The notes under the pieces: model-generated
What the model was told of the DNA's origin: nothing
Seen by the model: only the letters and a program-made list of their open reading frames with translations
Databases searched by the model: none
DNA from: Candidatus Bathyarchaeota archaeon
GTDB taxonomy: Archaea; Thermoproteota; Bathyarchaeia; Hecatellales; Hecatellaceae
DNA: 5,310 nt
Direction: 5' to 3'
NCBI GenBank assembly: GCA_030669485.1
Contig: DAOVDL010000047.1
Location: 1 to 5,310, forward strand
In this document: positions 1-5,310 of the stretch, in pieces
Layout: the number at the start of each line of letters is the position of its first letter
How positions within the stretch are numbered: position 1 is the first letter of the stretch
Translations under genes and position numbers: made by a program

Positions 1-36
1 TCCATAGAATAATTGTAAATAAGGATTACTTATTAA

Positions 37-61
37 CCCTCCTCAAGAGTATTTTAGGAGG
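37..61 (+). promoter_or_regulatory. Possible SD-sequestering hairpin in the nadK leader
   Basis: CCTCCT at 38-43 is the exact reverse complement of AGGAGG at 56-61, giving a six-base-pair, mostly G-C stem with a 12-nt loop. AGGAGG is a perfect archaeal anti-16S match, so pairing would hide a ribosome-binding site. However, AGGAGG lies 32 nt before the TTG taken as the nadK start, too far to serve it. The only in-frame triplet at good spacing is ATA at 67-69. The structure may regulate translation, belong to a different start, or be chance. The AT-rich stretch at 11-36 could hold a TATA element, but no clear BRE/TATA pair stands out. Confidence 0.3.
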
Positions 62-93
62 CAGATATAAGCTCAGCAAGTGAGGCTTGGACA

Positions 94-927
94 TTGGGTA
101 AGCTATTCAAGAAGGCAGGGATCATTGCCAGACCGGACAAGAAGGCAGCCATAGATTTAGCTGGAGAGGTTGCAACATTTCTTAGAAAGAAGGGTTTAAC
201 CCCGATCTTTGAGCAGGAACTAGCCTTGCAGCTGGGTGAGAAGGGTAAACCCCTCAACCAACTTAAGTCCGACCTAGCAGTGGTGGTAGGTGGCGATGGC
301 ACCGTACTCAGAGCTGTCCATGGTCTGCCCCAGCGAACCCCTCTCTTCCACATAAGGATGGGAACTGTTGCCTTCTTCGGTGAGGCATTACCTGACGAAG
401 CCACAGAAATTTTAGGGAAAATCCTGAGCGGCAGATATGTTCAAGATAAATGTTTTATGCTCACAACCAACCTCAAAGCTCCAGATGCGCTCAATGAGAT
501 TCGCATTGGTACAGAGCTTCCTGAGCAGATGATGGAGATGAGTGTCTCAATTGACGGTGTTATGGTTGCCAGAGACAGGGCGGATGGCGTGGTAGTATCC
601 ACTTCAACAGGTGCCTCGGCATATGCCATGAGTGCAGGTGTCAGTGTGATAGATCCACGGATAGAGGCTATAGTTACAGTTCCCATCTGCCCGCTTTCAG
701 CCAACTTTAAACCGTACATAGTTCCATCCAACTTGGAGATCATGGTGAAGCCTAGTGGTGATGTGGGTTTTACCGTGGTAGTTGACGGTAGGTTTAAGCG
801 GATCTTCCAGAAGTCGAGGGCGGTTAAGGTCAAGAAGTCAGAGGATCAGATCACCTTCCTGAGGATGAAGGAAAACTTCTACGAGCGGGTTAAGAGAAGG
901 CTGGGAAGATCTTGTTTAACGCCTTGA
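94..927 (+). CDS. nadK: NAD kinase (ATP-NAD kinase family)
   Basis: Phosphorylates NAD+ to NADP+, the source of cytoplasmic NADP(H). The 277-residue product has the family hallmarks in order: an N-terminal Rossmann-like strand (GIIARPDKKA, residues 9-18), the GGDGT nucleotide-binding loop at 66-70, a counterpart of the conserved NE motif (ALNEIRIG, 132-139), the glycine/threonine-rich DGVVVSTSTGASAYAMSAG block at 164-182, and a VPICPLSANFKP segment (196-207) matching the family's PICPHS...RP region. Length is typical for archaeal and bacterial NADKs. The start is TTG with a modest SD (GTGAGG, 80-85). No ATG, GTG or other TTG occurs in frame between the upstream stop at 55-57 and this codon, and the next Met (residue 89) would remove GGDGT. 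A stronger AGGAGG lies at 56-61, facing an in-frame ATA, so the true start is not certain. Family assignment is secure; NAD versus NADH or ATP versus polyphosphate preference cannot be read from sequence. Confidence 0.95.
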   Translation: MGKLFKKAGIIARPDKKAAIDLAGEVATFLRKKGLTPIFEQELALQLGEKGKPLNQLKSDLAVVVGGDGTVLRAVHGLPQRTPLFHIRMGTVAFFGEALPDEATEILGKILSGRYVQDKCFMLTTNLKAPDALNEIRIGTELPEQMMEMSVSIDGVMVARDRADGVVVSTSTGASAYAMSAGVSVIDPRIEAIVTVPICPLSANFKPYIVPSNLEIMVKPSGDVGFTVVVDGRFKRIFQKSRAVKVKKSEDQITFLRMKENFYERVKRRLGRSCLTP

Positions 928-997
928 GTTGAGTCATTTAAGCAGGATATACGACAAGCTGTTTAATAGATAGTAGAACAATGTATGGTGGATTAAG

Positions 998-1228
998 TTG
1001 GTGGACAAAGCATTCGTTATGGTTAACATCGAAGTTGGAACCGAGGGTGAAGTTGCGGGGCAATTGAAAAAGGTGAAAGGTGCCACGGAAGTCTGTTTTC
1101 TCTATGGTAACTATGACTTTCTTGTGAGGGTTGAAGCCAATAGCATTGAAGCTGTGAAGAACTGCGTCGCCAACATCAGAAGACTTGAGAATGTGAAAAG
1201 CACCTTAACGATGACTGTGGTAAAGTAA
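998..1228 (+). CDS. Stand-alone Lrp/AsnC ligand-binding (RAM) domain protein
   Basis: A 76-residue protein consisting only of the RAM/AsnC_trans_reg alpha-beta sandwich that forms the effector-binding, oligomerising half of Lrp/AsnC regulators. Visible family features are the first strand (AFVMVNIEVG, residues 5-14), a helix ending in VKGATEVCFLYGNYDFLVRVEA (the typical V..v....G.yD.lv.v pattern, about 26-47), a second helix (SIEAVKNCVANIRRLENV) and a last strand (STLTMTVVK). No helix-turn-helix precedes it, and the frame leaves no room for one. Such stand-alone RAM proteins are common in archaea. In known cases they bind amino acids and can assemble into rings or pair with full-length Lrp proteins; the ligand here is unknown. 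The start is either TTG (998) or the directly following GTG (1001), with GGTGGA at 987-992 as SD; the difference is one residue. It sits 70 bp after nadK on the same strand, and co-transcription is possible but not shown. Confidence 0.88.
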   Translation: MVDKAFVMVNIEVGTEGEVAGQLKKVKGATEVCFLYGNYDFLVRVEANSIEAVKNCVANIRRLENVKSTLTMTVVK

Positions 1229-1258
1229 AATCTGCCTCAGCTGTTTGCACTCGGTTTA

Positions 1259-1288
1259 AGTTGCATTTTAACTGTGAAAGTTTTAACT
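1259..1288. repeat. AT-rich repeat/dyad cluster, operator-like
   Basis: The octamer TTTTAACT occurs twice in direct orientation (1266-1273 and 1281-1288, 15 bp apart). With AGTT at 1259-1262 and 1279-1282 it gives alternating AGTT/AACT half-sites, including the near-palindrome AGTTTTAACT (1279-1288) and an imperfect 8-5-8 dyad at 1266-1286. The cluster lies between the RAM-domain gene and the SSB promoter, where an operator would be expected. Binding by an Lrp-family or any other protein is only a guess, and AT-rich spacers produce such patterns by chance. Confidence 0.25.
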
Positions 1289-1353
1289 AAAGTCTGCATC
1301 GCCGAAGCCTGAGCCTTGACCGCAAAATTGATCACTCATCGCAACAACATCAA

Positions 1354-1367
1354 GAAAGGCTTAAAAA
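1354..1367 (+). promoter_or_regulatory. Probable archaeal BRE/TATA promoter of the SSB gene
   Basis: GAAAGG (1354-1359) followed directly by CTTAAAAA (1360-1367) fits an archaeal purine-rich BRE plus TATA box. Usual spacing puts transcription start near 1387-1391, giving a leader of about 45 nt. That leader contains AGGATAG at 1421-1427 as a weak SD before ATG 1435. A second AT-rich tract (TTAAATTAAATA, 1380-1391) is an alternative TATA element. The rest of the 206-bp intergenic region (1229-1434) shows no tRNA-like or other recognisable RNA gene. Confidence 0.4.
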
Positions 1368-1434
1368 CTAAATAGCCCCTTAAATTAAATACATTCACAC
1401 TTTGAGCGCAAAGAGATGTTAGGATAGAAGTGAA

Positions 1435-1800
1435 ATGAGCACACCAGTTATGAAGGTTAAGGAGCTTCGAGTCGGATCTCGAGGCGTAAATGTCGATTTG
1501 AAGGTAGTTAACAAGCTTGAGGAGCGTGAGGTGACTGCCCGCATGGACGGCTCCGTTCACAAGGTGGCTGACGTGTTGGTAGGAGATGAAACAGGGGTTA
1601 TAATTCTGACGCTTTGGGATGACCTCATCGGCCAGGTGGAGGATGGCATGGAGATCAATGTGGAGAACGGGTACACATCTATCTTCAAAGGCTCTCTGAG
1701 GCTGAATGTAGGTCGTTATGGGAAGCTTATAAAGACGGAGGGTAAAGTGTCAACTGTTGACACTACTCATAACCTTTCAGAGAAGAGAGTTCAAGTTTAA
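1435..1800 (+). CDS. ssb: Single-stranded DNA-binding protein, crenarchaeal OB-fold type
   Basis: A 121-residue single OB-fold protein resembling the Sulfolobus (Saccharolobus) SSB. It would coat single-stranded DNA in replication and repair. The core block VGDETGVIILTLW (49-61), then NVENGYTSIFKG (75-86) and LRLNVGRYGKL (88-98), follows the SsoSSB pattern of VGDETG..LTLW, IENAWTTAFKG and LNAG...K. The SsoSSB aromatic residues that stack on bases (W56, W75, F79) map with identical spacing to W61, Y80 and F84 here, so one tryptophan is replaced by tyrosine. The long flexible, glycine-rich/acidic C-terminal tail of SsoSSB is absent; the protein ends about 20 residues after the barrel in a basic SEKRVQV. 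ATG 1435 is the natural start, with a weak SD (AGGATAG). The gene ends in a 4-bp convergent overlap with the fwdC-mch gene. An RNA-binding or other OB-fold role cannot be excluded. Confidence 0.85.
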   Translation: MSTPVMKVKELRVGSRGVNVDLKVVNKLEEREVTARMDGSVHKVADVLVGDETGVIILTLWDDLIGQVEDGMEINVENGYTSIFKGSLRLNVGRYGKLIKTEGKVSTVDTTHNLSEKRVQV

Positions 1801-3623
1801 TCTGTTTCAGCTTTTTCCATTAAAGCGAGGGACTGTTTAAGGATCTCTATGTTTATCTCCCCAGTTGTAAAGATGCTTCCCGTCTTCATGTTCTTGACGG
1901 TTATCTTAGCTGGTGCGAATAGAGCTGGGTCAATCTTATAGAAATCCCCCCCTGCGTCTTTGAAGATCTGGTAGAAGGGTCTTCCGTAGTCTCGCGATGA
2001 GGTGGAGGGAACGTTATCTATTATGTTGCCGATCTCGTCGTCACTTTTGCAGGTAACTTCGTAGTAGACCTCCCCCCCGTAGAGGATCATGTCGTTGGTT
2101 ATGCCCATCGCAACCTCGCTTTGGGGGTGAACTGGCGCTATGGGAGCCGTCCCCTTGCCGCTAATTATCTTGTTAGGGTTGAAGCCTACCTCAGTGAGTT
2201 TATGGATGCCGGTTTCCACTACGCGGCCAGCTATCTGCACCGAGCCTGCAATGCTTGAGGTTGAGGCTGCGATTATGTAGAGTCTGTTGGGCTGAACCCT
2301 GCACTCTTCAGCTATCTGCTTCACCACGGCATCAGTGGGCAGCTCATCTGTCTCAAGAAGTATAACTGCGATGTTGGAACTGTCCTTGTAGCAGATCTTC
2401 TGGTAGAGCTTCTTAGGCTGCTGGGAGATTGCGCGGGCGGGTCCAGAGCCCATAACCGTAACCTTCTTCCCAGCTTTGTTCTCAGTCTGTATGGCCCAGC
2501 CTGCATACTGAGAGCCCAAGGTCACTGTTGCGGGATGACCATCAGTGGCTTCCTCTACTGTGGCTATCTCCATGTCTCCGTACATTTTTTTCCCAATGGA
2601 GACCTTGGCTAGGCCGCCTAAACAGGTCAGGGTTACTAGTCTGCCAGCTTCCTCGCAGCCTTTAATCTCTACACCTGCATCTATCACAACTGCACTAGAC
2701 GGGTGCTTTATCACAGCGATGTTGAGCTCCTCAGCTCTGCGCATCATTTCCTCCACGTAGGGTAATGCCATCTCATTGACGCTTACCGGTTCAGGGAAGA
2801 TCTCCCCCTCAGGGTTAAGATGGCGGTTGACACACCTCGAGATGAAGATCTTGCCGTTTCCCACATTAACAGTGTTGCCGGTGTAGACATAGAAGGAGCC
2901 TGGGATCTTCTCCTTCCCCAGCTTTGCTTTCTTCTTCACTTCAACATAGGTGAAGCCCGGTAGCAGTTCTGAGAGTTTGCCGAGGATAACTATTCGGCCT
3001 CCATTCATACCAGCTCCGGGTCTAGCTGGACAGCCTCCTTTCAGGAGGATGGCGCCATCATTCATGTAGGCTCCGAGGAATTCACCTGTGTTTCCACCGA
3101 TGGTTAGCTGACCGCCTCTCATTGACCTCCCAGCCTCGTTTCCTACGTTCCCCTGAACCGTGATTATGCCACCTCGCATGCCTTCTTGGCTACCTCGGTA
3201 GGGCGCCGCTAGGTAGTCGCCCGCGTTTCCAGAGACATCTATCTTTCCACCCCTCATCATGGAGCCAGCCCATGAACCTGCATCTCCCTTAACTGTAATG
3301 GTGCCGCCTGCCATCTCCTGCCCTAGATAGAAGCCTCCGTTACGGCCTTGAATGTTCAGCTTCCCCGCGGTCATGCCTCGGCCTAAATATCTGAACTTGG
3401 AGAAGTCTCCTATGAGTGTGACCTCGACTTCGGATGGAGTGTTGGCTGGTTTTCCCTCAACCTTAACCTTGAATAGGTCTGAGATTTTTGCAAGCGTGTT
3501 TCCCACCCTAACGGCTACCTCTCCGATCTCCTCAGCACCCTTGCCTACAAAGGATTGGGGGGATATTCCATCAGCGAAAACTGCTACCTTGGGCTCCCGG
3601 ATCAATATGAGTTGTACTTCCAT
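1797..3623 (-). CDS. fwdC-mch: Fusion: formylmethanofuran dehydrogenase subunit C (FwdC/FmdC) + methenyl-H4MPT cyclohydrolase (Mch)
   Basis: A 608-residue two-enzyme fusion. Residues 1 to about 272 are a whole FwdC: an N-terminal region, then a glycine-rich right-handed beta-helix with seven turns marked by M-x-x-G at M84, M104, M123, M149, M168, M187 and M206 (steps of mostly 19-20), and the closing LPGFTYVEVKK and PGSFYVYTGN segments. After a linker of about seven residues, a complete Mch (about 280-603) starts at VSVNEMALP, the normal Mch N-terminus. It continues with EAGRLV..TCLGGL (325-337), GSQYAGW (370-376), MGSGPARA (391-398), SSIAGSVQ (456-463), R467/E470 in GRVVETG (matching the Arg/Glu pair proposed as catalytic in Archaeoglobus Mch), GTAPIAPV, TNDMILYGG, DYGRPFYQIF and FYKIDPALFAPA. 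FwdC is a structural subunit of the cytoplasmic tungsten/molybdenum complex making formyl-methanofuran; Mch interconverts formyl- and methenyl-H4MPT. The ATG lies 6 bp after the fwdA stop, within the SD-like GGGGG..AGGAAAAG context, indicating co-transcription and probable translational coupling. No frameshift is seen; both halves have normal lengths. Confidence 0.95.
   Translation of the reverse strand: MEVQLILIREPKVAVFADGISPQSFVGKGAEEIGEVAVRVGNTLAKISDLFKVKVEGKPANTPSEVEVTLIGDFSKFRYLGRGMTAGKLNIQGRNGGFYLGQEMAGGTITVKGDAGSWAGSMMRGGKIDVSGNAGDYLAAPYRGSQEGMRGGIITVQGNVGNEAGRSMRGGQLTIGGNTGEFLGAYMNDGAILLKGGCPARPGAGMNGGRIVILGKLSELLPGFTYVEVKKKAKLGKEKIPGSFYVYTGNTVNVGNGKIFISRCVNRHLNPEGEIFPEPVSVNEMALPYVEEMMRRAEELNIAVIKHPSSAVVIDAGVEIKGCEEAGRLVTLTCLGGLAKVSIGKKMYGDMEIATVEEATDGHPATVTLGSQYAGWAIQTENKAGKKVTVMGSGPARAISQQPKKLYQKICYKDSSNIAVILLETDELPTDAVVKQIAEECRVQPNRLYIIAASTSSIAGSVQIAGRVVETGIHKLTEVGFNPNKIISGKGTAPIAPVHPQSEVAMGITNDMILYGGEVYYEVTCKSDDEIGNIIDNVPSTSSRDYGRPFYQIFKDAGGDFYKIDPALFAPAKITVKNMKTGSIFTTGEINIEILKQSLALMEKAETD
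2784..2810 (-). other. FwdC-Mch junction (linker codons 272-280)
   Basis: These codons (E-G-E-I-F-P-E-P-V) join the end of the FwdC domain to the Mch VSVNE start. No ATG, GTG or TTG occurs in frame between codon 272 and Met285, and starting at Met285 would remove the conserved VSVNE. The linker codons for E-G-E read GAGGGGGAG (2802-2810 on the minus strand), which resembles an SD. That would suit an ancestral intergenic region whose mch start codon was lost, but this is inference. Confidence 0.5.
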
Positions 3624-3629
3624 CTTTTC

Positions 3630-5310
3630 CTATGCCCCCTGAACTGCGAAAGCGTGGTCAAGGTAGTCTTCTGAGATGGGGTAGTTCTCAAATTCCACCG
3701 TGTAGTACTTCTTAAACTTAGACTTCAACTCCGTGGCAACTTGTTCTAATACATCTGCTCCGATCCGGGGCTTAGCCCAATAGGTACGACCTGCAACTGA
3801 CTTAACGACCTCGCCGTACTTTACCACGACCTCCCCAGCCGTCACCACTAAAGCAGCCCTTCTGAAGGCTCTGCGCACCTTCTTGTACTCTGCGGAGGGG
3901 TCCACCTCCTTGGGTTTGAAGGGGTAGACTGCTATGTCTGCATCTGCTCCGACTCCCAGATGTCCCTTCTTCGTAAGGCTCAGGGCATCCGCTGTTGCCG
4001 CTCTAGTCATTATAGCTATCTCAGAGAGTGTAAGCTCCCTGTCCACAGTTTCCAGGTTTATCCGCCTCCTAGCGTTCCTGGGCAATTTGGCGATCACTCG
4101 ACTTCTAGCTTTATTGCTCATCAGCCACGCGATAACACGGGGGTACTCGGTGAAGGGCCCTGCGTTGGGGTGATCTGTGGTCAAATAGATCTTCCAAGGA
4201 TCTTTGATAAGTAGGGCCGCCTCAAGACCTATAGCCCACATAACGCCATGGACTGGGTTAGATCGCTTATAGGTAAAGGGCACAACACCCGACCCGGTCT
4301 CAGCCTCAACATCCGTGTTCATCCATTTGTTTCCACTCATGGTGTGGAGTAGAAACTGGAAGGGCCCATCCGCGGTCATTGTTGTTGTGTTTGTGAAAAT
4401 TATCTGACCCATATCCAAACTGATATGCTCATGAGCATTGACGTAGTTGGCTATCTTTGGGGCCGCAGAGCTGACGGACTGCCAGTCTCGGCCTCCGTAG
4501 CCTGTGAACTGGATATGGGTCATGTGGATGGATCGTTTCCCATCAGCCAAATCACGGACACTATCTAAAGTTTCTATGCTGGTTTCATAGTTTCCCGGTT
4601 TACCTAGATTATTAGGGTGGAGGTGAATAGTGTGAGGCAGCCCCAGCATCTTGTTCACCTTGCAGAGGCCTCGAACTATCTCTCTTGGCGTTATGTTGTA
4701 GCGGGGAACCTGATCGTCATAGTCCGTGACGTTCTTACCCCAACCCCAAGCCTCGACACCGCCAGGGTTAACGATCTTCAGGGCGTAGCCCTTGGTTGCA
4801 TGGAGCATCCAAGCGACATACCCGGCGCATTCTTCCAGCTTTCCTGCGGCGAGGTACTCCATAATCATGGAGTTGTTGCCGAAGAGGGGGTAACATCCTG
4901 TGTCGAGCATAGGTAAGTCGTTCAATTCCTCATGAGTATGCCTCGTTTCTAAAGGGGGGGTGGCAGGCTCGAAGACTGTTGTGTAACCCATGCGTGCATA
5001 TCGGTATCCTGTTGTGAAGATGGAGGGGACAGAGTGGCCGACTCCAGATCTTGCCGCTGAGGTCTTGGCTTCGAAATCGCGGAAATGATCCTCTGGCCTC
5101 ATAAGCCTGCCTGCGTTCACCTTTGCTCCTGCTATGTGAGCGTGAATGTCAACACCTCCCGCCATAACTAGCATGCCAGCGGCGTCTATGATCTGCGCTC
5201 TTGACCCCACCGACTCAACTATCTCTCCATCTCTTATGGCAATGTCCATAAGATCTCCTTCAACCTTGTTTGCAGGGTCGTAGACCGCGCCGTTCTTGAT
5301 AAGCAGTTCT
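3630..5310 (-). CDS. fwdA: Formylmethanofuran dehydrogenase subunit A (FwdA/FmdA), N-terminus cut by window edge
   Basis: Amidohydrolase-fold subunit that hydrolyses or condenses formate and methanofuran to formyl-methanofuran at a binuclear zinc site inside the cytoplasmic Fwd complex. 559 codons are visible, counted from the GAA at 5309-5307. The first 20 (E-L-L-I-K-N-G-A-V-Y-D-P...) form the usual FwdA first strand (IIKNG.V.DP), so the ATG at 5249 is internal and the real start lies just beyond the window, perhaps five residues upstream. In this visible numbering the metal site reads H56 and H58 (DIHAHIAG), K178 (GYALKIVNPGG; the carboxylated lysine), H231 (IHLHPNN) and D379 (TTDHPNAG), with spacings close to those of the Methanothermobacter enzyme. 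The blocks EPATPPLETRHTHEEL, MTHIQFTGYGG and GHLGVGADADIAVY are also typical. The length is typical for FwdA, and all expected ligands are present. It precedes fwdC-mch by 6 bp; the catalytic FwdB/FwdD and ferredoxin-like subunits would be expected upstream, outside the window. Dihydropyrimidinase-like amidohydrolases are excluded by the FwdA-specific blocks. Confidence 0.96.
   Translation of the reverse strand, partial: ELLIKNGAVYDPANKVEGDLMDIAIRDGEIVESVGSRAQIIDAAGMLVMAGGVDIHAHIAGAKVNAGRLMRPEDHFRDFEAKTSAARSGVGHSVPSIFTTGYRYARMGYTTVFEPATPPLETRHTHEELNDLPMLDTGCYPLFGNNSMIMEYLAAGKLEECAGYVAWMLHATKGYALKIVNPGGVEAWGWGKNVTDYDDQVPRYNITPREIVRGLCKVNKMLGLPHTIHLHPNNLGKPGNYETSIETLDSVRDLADGKRSIHMTHIQFTGYGGRDWQSVSSAAPKIANYVNAHEHISLDMGQIIFTNTTTMTADGPFQFLLHTMSGNKWMNTDVEAETGSGVVPFTYKRSNPVHGVMWAIGLEAALLIKDPWKIYLTTDHPNAGPFTEYPRVIAWLMSNKARSRVIAKLPRNARRRINLETVDRELTLSEIAIMTRAATADALSLTKKGHLGVGADADIAVYPFKPKEVDPSAEYKKVRRAFRRAALVVTAGEVVVKYGEVVKSVAGRTYWAKPRIGADVLEQVATELKSKFKKYYTVEFENYPISEDYLDHAFAVQGA

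Noticed and set aside
37..44. GAGGAGGG on the minus strand as an SD for a divergent gene leaving the left edge (ATG at 5-3).
   Set aside because: The ATG is about 30 nt away, with no nearer start codon at usable spacing, and only five bases of any such gene would be visible.
441..833. Long minus-strand open frame opposite nadK, and other open frames opposite fwdA and mch.
   Set aside because: They lie antisense to genes with clear family motifs, have low-complexity Ser/Thr/Pro-rich translations, and show no recognisable domain.
1229..1246. AATCTG..TCAGCT.TTT just after the RAM gene resembles 1799-1816 at the end of fwdC-mch (15 of 18 bases), suggesting a duplicated remnant.
   Set aside because: The similarity does not extend further, and several matches of this quality are expected by chance between all position pairs of a window this size.
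2784..2810. The FwdC-Mch junction as an assembly chimera.
   Set aside because: The frame is continuous, each domain is complete with its natural ends, and fwdA-fwdC order is normal for fwd operons. A random join would rarely give all this. Not formally excluded without reads.
2810..3623. FwdC half as a glutamate synthase alpha-subunit C-terminal (GXGXG) domain.
   Set aside because: The beta-helix fold is shared, but the N-terminal region, the LPGF/PGSFY ending and position directly after fwdA identify FwdC.
4951..4962. G7 run inside fwdA, with similar C7 runs near 1946-1952 and 2072-2078 inside the mch half, as possible homopolymer frameshifts.
   Set aside because: The reading frame continues through all three with conserved FwdA and Mch motifs on both sides, so no indel is indicated.
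3630..5310. Origin in a methylotrophic bacterium (FhcA/FhcC plus Mch).
   Set aside because: The adjacent crenarchaeal-type SSB, stand-alone RAM protein and BRE/TATA-like promoter fit archaea better, though lineage is not proven by this window.

Overview
The window looks like archaeal chromosome. It carries two signature parts of the methanofuran/tetrahydromethanopterin (H4MPT) C1 pathway, a crenarchaeal-type single-stranded DNA-binding protein, a stand-alone Lrp/AsnC effector domain, non-ATG (TTG/GTG) starts and an archaeal-style BRE/TATA promoter. The SSB type suggests a TACK-group lineage such as Bathyarchaeia or a relative. This placement is inference from protein resemblance, not from a marker gene.

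Layout: positions 1-93 are a short leader with a possible hairpin over a strong Shine-Dalgarno (SD) sequence. Three plus-strand genes follow: an NAD kinase (94-927), a 76-residue stand-alone RAM domain (998-1228) and an OB-fold SSB (1435-1800). The last is preceded by a 206-bp intergenic region with an AT-rich repeat cluster and a plausible promoter. The SSB gene meets the minus-strand genes tail to tail, and both stop codons lie within one TTAA palindrome.

The minus strand (read from the right edge leftwards) carries formylmethanofuran dehydrogenase subunit A (fwdA). It is cut by the right window edge, because the open frame runs past its first ATG to the edge. Six bases after its stop begins a 608-codon gene that joins a complete FwdC beta-helix subunit to a complete methenyl-H4MPT cyclohydrolase (Mch).

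The FwdC-Mch fusion is the highlight. FwdA/FwdC belong to step 1 of the methyl branch (CO2 + methanofuran to formyl-methanofuran) and Mch is step 3 (formyl-H4MPT to methenyl-H4MPT). Step 2, the formyltransferase Ftr, is not in the window. The fusion would tether Mch to the Fwd complex and suggests a physical assembly of the first steps of the H4MPT Wood-Ljungdahl or C1-oxidation route. Both halves keep their family motifs and near-normal lengths, and no start codon near the junction would allow separate production of Mch. The other genes (NADP supply, DNA binding, amino-acid-type sensing) look like unrelated housekeeping neighbours.
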